From: Micropterix aruncella
Lineage: Eukaryota; Arthropoda; Insecta; Lepidoptera; Micropterigidae
Reading direction: 5' to 3'
NCBI GenBank assembly: GCA_944548615.1
Contig: OX155955.1
Coordinates: forward strand, 2,062,340 to 2,126,339
Length of the DNA: 64,000 bases
Shown here: positions 26,050 to 38,100 of the stretch, piece after piece
Layout of the letters: every line of letters starts with the position of its first letter
Position numbering within the stretch: the first letter of the stretch is position 1
The notes under the pieces: generated by a model
Told to the model about the DNA's origin: nothing
Database searches by the model: none
What the model saw: only the letters and a program-made list of their open reading frames with translations
Position numbers and translations under genes: made by a program

Positions 26050-26312
26050 TAGTGGTATCCTGTAACAATAACAGGTGTTTCCTTTCCTGAGGATACCCCT
26101 CATCTAATTGGCAGCCTTCGTAGTTTTATTATCTTTCTCAATCTAGTTTGTTTTTACTATCATATACTATACTGTACTATACGTCTATACTATACTTCTA
26201 TACTATACTATACTCCTATACTATACTAAATATCTATTCTGTATCAGTTTCAATTTTGAAATTTGTTTTTTAGTCTATTTTTTTGCAAATAAATCATTAT
26301 TATTATTATTTA
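26050..26312 (+). repeat. LINE 3' end with (att)n tail and (ctata)-rich tract
   Basis: The 3' UTR-like part (cctgaggatacccctcatct) is followed by a ctatactatac-rich minisatellite (26160-26230) and a tail tgcaaataaatcattattat at 26285-26310. The tail form is typical of CR1/Jockey-type LINEs. No coding part remains. Confidence 0.5.
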
Positions 26313-26727
26313 CGTAAGTTATGATTTATTGTTATTAAATAAATCATCGATTATGTACAACTTTTGTCGCCTTTTGGAGATCCTCCTTCGTTGACTTGAC
26401 TTTTACTGTAATTTTTGACCTTGTAAAAACAATATTAAATAAGGCTATTGTTGGCGACTGGTAATGCCCTCCTCAATAGACTGCCATGAGCCCGTCAAAA
26501 CTATTTATTTTGTTATCACCAAAATACAACCAAATTCTTAAAAAATAACGCTGCCCTTACTTCTAAACGATAGATAATTAAAAGATAACGAACATTGACC
26601 TACCTTATTTATTAATCGACAGTATTATCAAAAGAGCTCTAAACACACGAAGCGCGACGACAGAAAAAGAAGAGGCGTCTTACTCTAAATTAACTCACTG
26701 TATTTTACCAGCTGTATTTTACAATAT

Positions 26728-27188
26728 TCAGGATGAGTTTTTTATTAGTGACATCCTTGAAGTACGTAAATGAATACGAGCAAAACGGCAACATTAAATA
26801 TATTTTTTCTGGAAAAACAAAATAAATAGCTCACTATATTTTACAGGCTTAGTTTTTTATCAGTGACATCCTTGAAGCGTGTGAATCAGTATGAGCAAAT
26901 AAGCAAATTTAATTTTTTTTTAATGTAAGTAACAGAAAAAAATATATATATTTTTATTTGATAAATTGTATGTTTTGAAGAAACGTATTAAAAGAGTTGA
27001 GCGCGTTGCACCATCTAGCGGTAGGTAAAACATTGCGAATATTGTTTATTTGCGATATTTTACCTATTGCTAGATGGCGAAGCGCGCTCAACGTTTGTCA
27101 AACGTTTATTTATCTGTGAAATTTCCAAAAAAATTGATCGTACTGATTCACTCACTTCAAGGATGTCACTAATAAACAACTCACCTGT
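26728..27188. mobile_element. Foldback MITE with nested palindrome
   Basis: The left end (ggatgagttttttattagtg, acatccttgaag) is repeated inverted at 27148-27187 (cttcaaggatgtcactaata). A direct extra copy of the end lies at 26850-26890. The inner palindrome 26996-27092 has arms gttgagcgcg ... ccatctagcggtaggtaaaa and their near complements. No protein is encoded. Confidence 0.7.
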
Positions 27189-27541
27189 AGATAAATTTCA
27201 CTGATTGACATTGCCTCCTGTCCGCTACTCCCATATCAAGGCCTAAACAAAAATGTGGTAATAATAGATCTTTCGCCAGAGAATCCGCCAGTTTGATGCT
27301 AATATACGACATCGCGTAGAGAATTTAGAGGTTAGCGGATATCCTTATGCGTTTTTCTTTTATATATCACTGCCGTTATCGTCTTATCCTTGAGACATTG
27401 AGATTAGGATTGAATAAATACCTACCCATAACAGGAGGGGAGGTTTTGCGTATTTTTTCGGCTATCGGATATGATTTGACTTTACTTTCTCGGTCCACCA
27501 ACCGTCGAGGAGGTAAAGTACTGTTGGGACTGATCTAAATA

Positions 27542-28313
27542 TAAGCGGTGGCTGAGGTGCAGGGACCGGCGTTCGTTCTCTCCACCGCAGACATTAGTGC
27601 TGTGACATCACTCGCCCGGTGCTACTCGACAGGTAAAGGTATATTTAAAAAGCCTTGCAAACCTAATGCTCAAAAAAATATGTTTAAAACAATCCGTCAA
27701 CCACTGAAACAACACGCCAGGGTTGAATCATTCCAAAGCGCTAATCAAGGCTTACGACCGTAAGACTGCCCGTGAGGCCTTATCGCTAAATATGAACAAT
27801 CTACGCATACTGGTGAGGGCGGTCACGGGGCACTGTGGCCTGAAGAAACACATGTACAACCTCAAGCTCCGGGACACGAAAATGTGCAGGTTCTGCCAAG
27901 GGGCAGAGGAAACTCCCCAGCACCTCATGAGCGAGTGTGGCCCGCTGATGCGTAAAAGATACACCCACTTGGGTGGTCATTACCTCCAACCTGAGGAGGT
28001 AAAACAATCTGGCGCCAAAAGCCTGTTGAGGTTCTTAAATGACACGAGGCTTAGCGCAGAACTATAGTAGGTGGCGAATGCAATAGATCAGCAACGGTCG
28101 CATTGTTACAAGGCTCATAAAGACCGTAGAAAAGCCCCACACAACAAATACAAAAAATAAAAAAGAGGTGCGGGGACCGGCATTCGTAGAACACGCGTTC
28201 TCTCGTTAGCGTACATACCTGTATCTTTTGCTGTGGAGTAGCACCGGGCGAGTGATGTCACAGCACTAATGTCTGTGGCGGAGAGAACGAACGCCGCACC
28301 TCAGCCACCGCTT
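27542..28313. mobile_element. Inverted-repeat element enclosing LINE coding sequence
   Basis: About 95 bases at the left (taagcggtggctgaggtgc ... ctcgcccggtgctactc, from 27542) are repeated inverted at the right (gagtagcaccgggcgag ... gcacctcagccaccgctta, ending 28313). Between them lies a piece of a LINE polyprotein (27723-28067). A second partial copy of the end (gaggtgcggggaccggc) occurs at 28166. It looks like a non-autonomous foldback element that captured, or received, a LINE fragment. Confidence 0.6.
27723..28067 (+). pseudogene. LINE polyprotein C-terminus (RNase H-adjacent, zinc-binding)
   Basis: The frame encodes REALSLNMNNLRILVRAVTG, GLKKHMYNL and CRFCQGAEETPQHLMSEC. The C-x2-C ... 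E-T-x2-H-x4-C pattern is typical of the very end of RNase H-containing LINEs (I/LOA/R1 groups), which follow the RNase H domain with this Zn-binding tail. The frame has no ATG at its start and no upstream RNase H core, so it is a fragment. Confidence 0.65.
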
Positions 28314-28397
28314 ACATTTAGCTCAGTCCTCAAATGTAGTGTGAACGCGCTGATTTTTTTTCGAGATGAACGGATATATACAATTTGATATATCCTA

Positions 28398-28682
28398 ATT
28401 CCTACTAATATTATAAACGCGAAAGTTTGTATGTACGTATGGATGTTTGCTGTACGCGGGTGAAGCTGCGCCCCGCGGTTTCACCCGCGTGGTGATGGAA
28501 AATTGTGATAATGATGATAGAAAACTATATATCTTTATAAATTATAGCCTATGTGTTATTCTGATGTGTAAGCTATATTATTGTAAAGTTTCATCAAAAT
28601 CCATTCTGTAGTTTTTGCGTGAAAGAGCAACAAACATCCATACATACATCCATACATAATAGTAGTAGGACTATACATATAT
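28398..28682 (+). repeat. Lepidopteran-type interspersed repeat
   Basis: It starts cctactaatattataaacg and ends catacatacatccatac then atagtagtagga. This layout resembles a repeat very common in moth and butterfly genomes (recalled, not checked). It has no coding frame. Confidence 0.5.
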
Positions 28683-28699
28683 ACTAACGGTTTTTATCT

Positions 28700-29460
28700 C
28701 TCTTCGACCTCCTTTATCTCCTTAATTCAATATATTTATTAATTCCCGCTGGATATATAACATTAAAGCCCTGCTACCGCGGCTCCCCATTAAAACCCAA
28801 TTTTCTTGGATAATTGCAGCGCGCTGCTGTACCTCAATATAAAATTAATATTCCATTTTGTTGCAAATTTTCTTCCCCGCAGTTGCTCTTCCAGTTTTCC
28901 GTTTTCCACTTGGATAATGGCCACGGTATGTAATTACCCTCAAATTTTATTAGAGCACTTAATCTCTCAGAGTTAGCCGTAAAATAGCTTTGATAAAGCT
29001 TGTGCCCACACCCAACAAACCCTTTTCACGCCGCGTTTACGCCAGACAAACTCTTAAAATAAACTGGGTTGGGCGACGCGTCGCCAAAACACCCTTCCAT
29101 ATTTTTGCTTACCTTTACATGTTTACATTATACCAGCATATACAAAACATCACTCATGTAAATAAGGATGGCATCGATGTGAAACTTAGGTCGACTGCGT
29201 TGTCAGCAGTCATTTAGCCAGTTTCTCCCTTTTTTTTTTAAATCGAAAATGCTGTTTTAAAAAAATGGCTGTGTCCCCTAAGACTTTCCCGGCAAGTTTA
29301 GCCAAGGACTGATTTGATCTGAATATTAATTTTATAAATAGAATCGATATTAATATGAGCGCCCTCTCAGCCGGCGGACGAACACGGTTGGTTTCCGTTG
29401 TAATTGCCTCGGGCGGCGCGGTTCGTTTCTTGGCTAAACGCCAAGAGACGCGTTAATATT
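28700..29460. other. No gene seen
   Basis: The 75-codon frame at 28990-29217 has no recognisable domain. At 29275-29320 the stretch agactttcccggcaagttt ... gccaaggactg is the reverse complement of 62930-62970, a short shared repeat end. Confidence 0.4.
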
Positions 29461-29464
29461 TTAT

Positions 29465-29615
29465 TGATATGTACGATATGAGCGATTATTGATATGTATG
29501 ATATTTTATTATATTAATATTGATATGTACGATATTAATATTGTACGATATTGATTATTGATATGTGCGATTATTGATATGTACCTACGATATTTTATTG
29601 ATATGATCGTATGTC
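29465..29615 (+). repeat. Short imperfect tandem repeat
   Basis: Units of the form attgatatgtacgat are repeated about ten times with variation. Confidence 0.7.
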
Positions 29616-29627
29616 GGAAATATTGTA

Positions 29628-29890
29628 ACCAAAATATAACAATTAAATTTCGGCCCAAAAGGGCATCTGTATACATTCAAGTCTCTAAGTCCAATATTTC
29701 GAGATTGAAATATGTCTAGTGCGCCCCCTGGTGGACCGATTTCAACCACAACCTGTTTAACTCTTGCCATGACCAAATGATGCCTGCATGCCAAATTTCA
29801 GCTCAATCGGATTAAGCGTTTAGGCGCCTTCGTGGATAAATACACACAAAAGCGCGTTCACAATACTTTCCCTTCTCGTCGGTTGGTGGG
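29628..29890 (+). repeat. R2 interspersed repeat
   Basis: Plus-strand copy (gtaaccaaaatataacaatt ... aatttcagctcaatcggatt ... tcacaatactttccc) with the extended right end ctcgtcggttggtgggcc also present in the 21234 copy. Confidence 0.75.
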
Positions 29891-29909
29891 CCGGAAAAGT
29901 AAAAACCAA

Positions 29910-30061
29910 TGGCACTTTGAATAATCCAACTAGAAATTATTCTTACCGCATTTGATCGACATAATTCTAAAGAAAACGGTGACCTAGTTGGAAACCGAAT
30001 CCGGAACTATACAATTTAAGCAAGTACAGGCGACCCAACCACTACGCCACCAAGATCTTAC
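29910..30061 (-). mobile_element. tRNA-derived SINE, copy 1
   Basis: The reverse complement of 30040-30061 reads gtggcgtagtggttggg, a good pol III A box, followed at the right spacing by a weakened B box (gattcggtttcc). The body (gtcaccgttttctttagaa, gtcgatcaaatgcggtaag) parallels the copy at 45290-45432. Diverged, probably inactive. Confidence 0.6.
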
Positions 30062-30299
30062 CAGATCCACATTTCAGATCCGATTAATACCTCGTTTAAA
30101 AACTTACACGGCAGTCGTACCTATGTATTGAAAAGGTGAGAAGTAAATTCTTTTTTTCTGGCGAAAATATTATATCCTGGAGGACGGCAATATCATGGTC
30201 TGAAGTTCGAAGAAGTTCACGACAGATACCGAAAAACACTTCGAATAACTCGTTTTAACGAATATATCGTCATACCATCGAATAACTCAGAAACTAAAC

Positions 30300-30680
30300 G
30301 ACCGACGGAGATGGTTTTTAACCGACTTTAAAAAAAGAAGGTTATCAATTTGGTCGTATTTCTTTTTAATGTTTGTTACCTCAGAACTCTATCATATATG
30401 AACCGATTTGGAAAATTCTTTTTTTATTTGAAAGGATATACTTCCAGATTGGTCCCATTTTATCAAAATCTTTGTATACGCATTCAGTTATGATAGCCCG
30501 TTCTAAGTTTCACCATGACATGGCTGCTGCATCCAGGGTTAGCTCCACAGCACAGGCGAAATTTTGTATATGCATGTAATTTTGTACGACAGCCCGTTCT
30601 AAGTTTCACCAGGACAGGGATGTGGTACCCAGGGTTGGCTTCCAAAAAATAAAAAATGGAGTCGGTTTTTTTTTGTTATT
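30300..30680 (+). repeat. Lepidopteran-type interspersed repeat
   Basis: Features are taaccgactttaaaaaaaga, tttgttacctcagaactcta, and gagtcggtttttttttg near the right end. This resembles a repeat common in lepidopteran genomes (recalled, not checked). The phrase cccgttctaagtttcacca occurs twice (30499 and 30593). Confidence 0.5.
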
Positions 30681-30865
30681 TTTTTTTCTATTATAGAATG
30701 AATGAAAGTTTCATATATGAAGGTAAAAAATGCTGGACTCCTCCCAAAGCTAGCCTCTCAATCCTAGCGACGCGCCTGGTCCTCGTGTATTTTTTTAATG
30801 GTCGTAAGAGATTCCAGTGAGAGCTTAGCTGCCAGACCACTAAATATTATATTGTATAAAAAAAA

Positions 30866-31525
30866 TGTTGAAAGATATATTTGTTTCCCAGGCAAAACTC
30901 GCCAATTTCATGCCCGCTCCACACGTTAAATAAATAAATAGTTAAATAAATAGCTATTAGTTTCACCTTCAATGCTATCAACGCAACTTGCATTTCGCCT
31001 GCGCAGAAAGGTTGCCAAATCTTACTAAGGAGTTGAGCAATCGAATACCACAAATATTTAATACAATTCTGTGTCACTAAATGGGTACTCAAATATGCAA
31101 TTCCACGTTACATTTTAATGTATTTATACCTACTAGTAAAACAGGCCATTGAGCTATCTAATATTGTAAATAAGCGATACAATATGTTATTAGTAGTTAT
31201 GTAAAAAAATTGGTGTTATCCCGTTATTCGGTGTTATAGGCTGTTATAATTATAATATTTTAGAAAATATCCATTAATATAAAATATATTTAAGTAAGTA
31301 AAGTTGGTTTGCATCTGTTATAACAATAAACCGTGTCAATACAAGTAGATTTTTAAATATAAAGCAAATACCATGGCGACAATCAGAATCAATGAATGAA
31401 TTATTCAAGTTTTACTAAAAATCTATATCGCTGCCTGTTTTAAAATTTGAAAACGGTTTACGGGAATTCGCCGTGTTTATAGAAAATGGCGAATTGTTGA
31501 CGTTCGCATATGAAATGTGTTGATC
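30866..31525 (-). repeat. R4 repeat, long copy
   Basis: About 580 bases (30945-31525) are the reverse complement of 60770-61390, with only scattered differences: aaaacaggccattgagctat, caattctgtgtcactaaatg and ggcgacaatcagaatcaatg all have exact or near partners there. No frame is shared between the copies. Confidence 0.75.
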
Positions 31526-31800
31526 TTAAAACTAAATTTAGGCGTATACCCACGCAACGGGCGAGACGTTTAATAACCCGGGAATATCGTTTTAGTAGAA
31601 AATCGCACTAAACTGAACTACACTCGCGCACGGGCCTAATATTAGACTTCCTACCCCAGTTATGTAGGATTGTGCCAAATGTTCGTTGAACCTAACAGGG
31701 TTAAATTTACTCTGAAGCTGTGACAATGTGAGAAGATAAACCTCTTTTGCGCTCTGTCCCCTAATTTACTTTACTTTAATTTAATTTACAGTATAAATTA

Positions 31801-33013
31801 AGGCTCGTTATAGCAGTGTGAAATAGTCGCCGGCGACTCGGTGGACGGCAACTGCCACACTAGTCTAAGGTAGAGATAGACTTGTCCCACGTACGCAACG
31901 TATCCAGATCGGCGTGGGAAGGTGGAGGGGATGACAGTACGCTGTCCCACGCGTGTCACTAGTGTGTGTAAGAGCTTAGTTCGCAACTCGTCAGAAACAC
32001 AAACGTCGGCGCATGCGCAGAAAAAAAACATGCGGCAGCACATAAAGAATCGCTCTTCATCATATTATTCCAAGTATCGTATTCTCCAAACTTGTCTCTT
32101 TGTCTATCTAAATGAATCCAATATCTTCTTTTCTTAACTTTTTTTTTGTTTTTGTAGTGCGGACATATTCATTTAAAAATATCAAACTGAGGAAATCGTT
32201 CTCAAACTCCCTCTCAGAATCAGAAAACATATTGTACACAAGTGCACCTTCTGAGAAGTGACAGCAGCTTCTGGTGCCATATAGGTACTCGTATAAGTTG
32301 CATACGTGGGACAAGTGTGCACACCAACGTGGGAGCGTTGCGTCTCATACGTAGCGTAAGTGGTCCCAGTGTGTCTCTAGCCTCAAGGGGCGAACACACT
32401 ATCGGACGCGTCCGTTAGCCGCGGCTTATGGGCGCGATCTGTGTAATGAATTTCTATTGAGCCGTGCACATTATCGGACGTCAGTCGCGGACGCGACCTC
32501 GAGGCTTCGGACGTCCGATAGAGATCTGGCAAGCCACGTCCCAAACGACTGTGCATACTGTCCATAAGCCGCGGCAGCGGACGCGTCCGATAGTGTGTTC
32601 GCCCCTTGAGTTTACTTATTACATAATAATATGAGCATTCGCACGAGAGCAACTTCCGAGGCGAACGCACGTCACATTGCTTCGAATGTATACGGAGATG
32701 GGATAAAATAATAACTCCAACATTTCTGCACGGATTTTTTTTCAAAACATATCAATAAATGGATTGAAAATAACGCTATTGGAATCATAAAAGAGAATTT
32801 ACTCGAAAAATAATTAATAAATAAATTGCAAGTAAATTATAGAAAAAAAGTATTTATGATTATACCTATTTATGATATACATTGATCGACTGTTATATGG
32901 TATTATAGTTCTCCCCATCCTAGTTGTCCATGTTTTCGCCGAGAGACCGAGTCGACAGTGCTATTTCAGTCGCCGTCGACCAGTTTTTTTTATAGACAGT
33001 GTGTAACGAGCCT
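31801..33013. mobile_element. TA-flanked MITE-like element with nested MITE
   Basis: The ends aggctcgtta (31801) and taacgagcct (ending 33013) are inverted, each flanked by TA, as expected for Tc1/mariner-type insertion. Further inverted similarity includes agtcgccggcgact near 31825 and agtcgccgtcgac near 32968. No transposase is encoded. The inner part holds another inverted pair (cttgtcccacgtacg and gcatacgtgggacaag) and the element at 32382. Confidence 0.55.
32382..32610. mobile_element. Nested foldback MITE, 229 bp
   Basis: The left arm ctcaaggggcgaacacacta (then tcggacgcgtccg, ccgcggcttatgg) is repeated inverted at the right (ccataagccgcgg, cggacgcgtccgatagtgtg, ttcgccccttgag). Arms are ~46 bases with few mismatches. 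GC-rich, non-coding. Confidence 0.8.
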
Positions 33014-33019
33014 TAGATA

Positions 33020-33516
33020 ACAGTTTTTAAAAGCGTTGAAAATTAAACAGCACGGGCTTTGTGTTACTTCTCGAATTGTTCTCGATGCTTTGAAATGGTC
33101 CACTAAACCTGTACATGCTTCACGAATTTGGATGGTAAAACAACAAACAAAATGTATTAAATCTTATTTTAAAATAAGTGTCACGAAACCGGCTTATTGG
33201 TATTGTACCTAGCTAGATTACTATATGTACTATTGTTATCAGATTTACGCGTTGATAAATATGTGGGTGCGAATGTAGAGCCAGAGTGCGACATTGACGG
33301 AAAATAACTTTTTAATCTGAAAAGAACTTATTATGTAGATAAACCCATTTTATTATATAAAATATGTATGATGTGTTGAGTGAGAAAATATATCATTGTT
33401 TGTACGTGCATGGTTTCGAGTTTAATTGCGAAAACAACCCTGACCCCGCCTCATCCTTTCTTTAAAATGGTGGAAAATAAGGTCACAATGAATTTTCTCG
33501 GTAAGTAGGTACTTTT
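33020..33516. other. No gene seen
   Basis: No frame, repeat copy or RNA gene recognised. Confidence 0.35.
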
Positions 33517-33740
33517 ACTTTCCCGGCCCACTAAGCTAGGCAAGGGTAAGTGTTGTGAACGCGCTATTTATTCTCAAAAGGAGGACGGAAATATCCATTG
33601 TACGCCAGCGCCAGGTGTCCCGGAATCTGGTTTGCTGACTCTGCCCCGGCATTTTATGGTCAAAATACCTACTGTCTGATCTGAAAGTATCAGCTTTTAC
33701 AAAACTCTTACACTTTTTTGTCGCTGGCTCCCTAACTACT
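33517..33740 (-). repeat. Truncated R2 joined to R3
   Basis: 33517-33603 is the end of an R2 copy (actttcccggcccac, gtgttgtgaacgcgc). 33604-33740 (cgccagcgccaggtgtcc ... tgtcgctggctccctaac) is R3, inverted relative to 4475-4606. The junction is sharp. Confidence 0.6.
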
Positions 33741-34130
33741 CGGGATCAGGTGGCCAACGGATCGTTTCAAGGATAGATAACATCATGTCGACAACTACCC
33801 CCGCTCTCTAGGAAACAAACGTCTCCACACCCCCCATCCCCCGGTTACTCGCCGGATGGACGGCGTGGCTATAAAACCGGCCAGTGCACCAACCGCCCAA
33901 ATCCAGCCGAGGTGTTCCCCCGAATCCGCGCGCCTGATCCCAACCACCTCCGACTGCAGGTAACAGCCGCAGGCAGAGCTCGCAGCGGTCCTGATAAGTT
34001 AAGTCCGTCTTCGATGAGGCTACCGTTAAACATAACGGTTCAGTAACCTAACGGGAGTCGAACCGTTAGTTGGGCAGATCAAGGTAACACAAAAATTAGC
34101 CAACACCACCCAAGCTGCGCGGAACCATTA
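33741..34130. other. GC-rich stretch of unknown origin
   Basis: The sequence is clearly richer in C and G than its surroundings. It carries a potential hairpin (gaggctaccgttaaacata ... cataacggttcagtaac) but no frame with a recognisable domain. It may be a 5' or 3' UTR of a retroelement. Confidence 0.3.
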
Positions 34131-34280
34131 TGAATGTTATGGCATAGAGATATAAGTAATAAATGACTGGGGTGCCGTAAGAAAATTCCAATTCTCTTGA
34201 AAATCCCTAGCCTATACATTTGAACACGAAGAAGGTCCTCGGAATACCCTTAATTTGTATAAATATAAAATGAGGAGCAA

Positions 34281-34416
34281 ATATGCAAAAGCAAACTTAT
34301 CTACTTCATGTCCAAGAGAGAAAACCTCAAACAACTGTCATTAGATTAATATGCAAAAGCAAACTTATCTACTTCATGTCCAAGAGAGAAAACCTCAAAC
34401 AACTGTCATTAGATTA
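34281..34416 (+). repeat. Perfect 68-bp tandem duplication
   Basis: The unit beginning atatgcaaaagcaaactta occurs twice, at 34281-34348 and 34349-34416, apparently without differences, so the duplication is recent. Confidence 0.9.
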
Positions 34417-35117
34417 TTATTAAAGAAAGGAAATACAAAATATTGACAATATGTTGCCGTAGATATAAAACTACCATTAATATATAATGAATTCTAAACA
34501 AAATACGCAAATAAAAGTGTTAGTTTTTGCTTATAAACAAAATACACAGAATAAGTTAGTTTTTGCTTGAATCTTTGCTTATTAAAAATGAAATATTTGG
34601 GTATTTATTTTTTTAAAATACAATATCTCGCCGTACAACTAAACTGCTATTAATGTAGTCAATTCCAAGTAAAATACACAAAGAAAAGTGGCTTTGAAGA
34701 AATTAAATTGATTAAATTAGTTTTTGCTTGAATCTTAGATTATTATTAACAAAAGAAATTAAAAAATATATATTGACAATATGTATGTTACCGTGCATCT
34801 AAAATTACCATAAGGTAGTCAATATACGAGTTTATAAATTTATATACCTACTTCATACAATCATACATACATATACGATTATATAAAATAACGTACGACT
34901 GACTAGCTGACTGATTTCTGACTAGCTAGCTGGTCTGAGCCGACTGACTAGCTAGCTGAATTGGGCGATATAATTTGGTAATTCGTGAGTGGCTATTTTG
35001 ACATATCCGAGAGCCATAAACAAAACAAAAGTGAGATATTCCCGTTTCGTGTAATGCCCGCTCCACCGTTGGCGAGTGTTGGCAAATATTGCTAAGGTGG
35101 AAGCGAGTCGGCACCAC

Positions 35118-35126
35118 TGTGACGTC
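35118..35126. repeat. Target-site duplication of MULE (left)
   Basis: tgtgacgtc, identical to 38230-38238. Nine bases is the usual length for Mutator-like elements. Confidence 0.85.
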
Positions 35127-38100
35127 GCGTATATGGAATATATACCTTCACACAACGCTCTATAGTGTTGAGTTCGGGTATACAATAAAAATGCATATGC
35201 CTGTGTTAAGGATTTCAAAATATACCCGACCGTAACATTTTTCTGGGGTATACTTTCATGTAGGACACTCCATTTTGCTATACTATAATTTATACCCATT
35301 TCAGTGTCTCTCCACTTTTTTTACGCTTACTAATAAAGAGACAAACATACAAAGTGACGTTTAATTTTATATGTTAGGATTGAGATAAATTACACCAGAA
35401 GAAAATAGGATAAAAACATTTATTACATAAAATAGTTGGTATTAATAATAATTAGAAAAAAACAATTTAGCGCGCGTTATGGACATTCATTTTAATATTC
35501 TGTCCCAAGCCATGCTTTCGTTTAGTTGTGCGTTCTGTATCAGACGGCCGCCCAGCTTGAATCCTAGACTTAGTCTTTCCTATTCCCCTGTCTTTACGTC
35601 TACTCAGGGCTGTGCTTTGCACTTTAATTTTCCTTGGTACACGCTTTGTTATTATCTGATGTAAAATGAAGTTTTGTCCTTGCTCTGATGTATTTATTTT
35701 TTTAATCATATTTGTGAATTTTGCTATTGCTCTCAGATTGTGGACAGTGTGGTTCGTTTCAAATAACTGTGTGAAGCGTTGTACTTCAGTCTTAAACTCT
35801 GCAAGTGAATTTTTATATTGATGCGGAAATTCTACAGCAACCTGTTGTGAGTAAGACGTAAAATTGGCCGCATCCTGTATCGACTCGTGTGTATTGGAGG
35901 AAGAGCACTGAGGAACTATCGGATCCAAATCATTGTTCGGTGTTTGATCCAAGTTCATCATATTTATATAGAAATTTTCATTGATCTCATCCCCTGTCGC
36001 AATTCTTGCTAGTGACATTCTATCATGAATAGACAGCCGAGGAGAATTGGGAAATATTTCCCCAAATTTTTTCTCAATGCTACATAGGTGCTTGCAGAAT
36101 CTTCCACATTTTCCAGCATCGCAGTCACAAACGGCTAAATCGGCTCTGATAGTGTAAAAAGTATTTGGACTGGTCTCCGATTCCACACTATACTCATTAT
36201 CGTTGACTTTAGAAATATTTTTAATATTTCGAGCAGTCTTCACGAACATTGAATATATGGAATCCTTGGTTTTTCGCGTATTTGCGTAAGAAATGATGCG
36301 CCGCTGAAAATAATTTTCAAATATGGACGTAATGAAATCTACCAATGCGCAAGCATTAAACGCTTTACAGCGCTGAAGTATCACGTCTTTAAGAATGCGT
36401 ATAGACGCTTCTGTTATGTTGTTGGTGTTGTTTCCTCGCGTAAGTAAATCCAACCTATCAGAGACGCACCATTCAAGCCGCCGTTTCCATAAGTTACTCA
36501 GATGATTTAACAGAGCTGGCATCGTCTTAACATACTCGTCACCTGTTAATCCGGCATACAATTTGACTGCTTCTTCTGGATCAGTTACAAAAAGAATATT
36601 ACGAAATCGTATCATGATTGATTGTCTTTTTATTATGTCAACCTTGTGATCTGCAACGCAAAGCCAACGCCAAAAGGCTTGGCAAACATGGAATGCGCAT
36701 AATAGTAATCGAGCATTAGGAAAAATTGTTCTCAAAGCATTTCTTTCTGCAGTAGAATCGTCCGTCATAACAATATCAGGCTCAAATTTTTTACCCACGT
36801 TGTTGTTTTCTACAGCTTCTTTAATAGCGGCAAATACCATCGTGTAATTGGATTCATTTTGCTCAGTATGTATAGCACAAGCCAATGGAAGACCGCCAAT
36901 TTTGTGAGATGTAAAAACTAGAGTAGGTAATCGCAGAACCGGTCTGGTCACACGATGACGTTGTGTCTACAAATATCATATTCTCATATGCAGTGGATAG
37001 AAAGACCCGTTTCATTATAGGGGTAATTATGACGATAATCCTGGGATTCTGTTTCAGCAGTATCGAGTACCCTTTGTTATTGAAACTCTCAATTTTCCGT
37101 TCTATTATTTCGGGGAGATTGCATTCATTACGGTCGGTAGACATGATTTTCAGAGGGATTTATTTGAGAATTTGATAGCATCTCTATTCCATTTACAGCA
37201 GAATCTTCAAACAAGTCCAGTATGCTCAATTCATTGTAATTTATTGCTGCGCAAGGTGTCATTCCGCTATCGAAATATTTCCTAAAGGTTTCTTCGGTTT
37301 CTTGGCTGCATTTTAGTAAATTCAAAGCTTCTGCAACGTAAACGCGATGAGAGTGTTCAAAAACTATGGTCACTAACACATTATACCCCTTCAATAACAG
37401 TTTGTCGTTTCGAATAGTGTCCTTGTGGACTTTTTTTATTACAAAGTCTATTTTAGCCTTACAGTTTCGTCCACGAGGCGACTTAACAGATTTTTTATTG
37501 AACGATGAATGTTGACATGTATACGTTTTTCGAAACAAGAGGCGCTTCAACGATGGATATGACTTTCGAACTATCCAGTTAGTTTTCGTAAAATTAGAAA
37601 AATTTTGAACAAACTTGTTGATGAAATTAGCGTATCGTTCTTGTTTTTCATTTTGATCAGCTTTCAGTCGAAATGTCATACAGTACGTTTCCTCCGATTC
37701 GAAATCCAGATTCTCGATAAGTCCACAATGTTCAGTTATAAAACCCTCTAAACTGGCTTTTACTAACATTTTATACACTGTTTCCCACTAATAGGAACAC
37801 AAACTATATAGTAACTTTATAATATACTTCACACCCTACTATACACTTTATCTCCTGTTTTTTTTAATGAAAAACATTTGCATTCACAATTTAAACCGTA
37901 CTGACGTGCACTTGGTGACACAATGATGCAAAAATGTTGCGTCATCCAACGGGGTGAAAAGGAAAGAACGATTAAAATAGTAAGTGACAAAAAATTAATT
38001 GTTGCCGCTCGCCGCGTCGTTGTGATCGGGTATGTTTTAAAATAGCTACGCGCGAAATACTAAATCTGAAAGTATACCCGATGTCAACTCTGCCAGAGAC

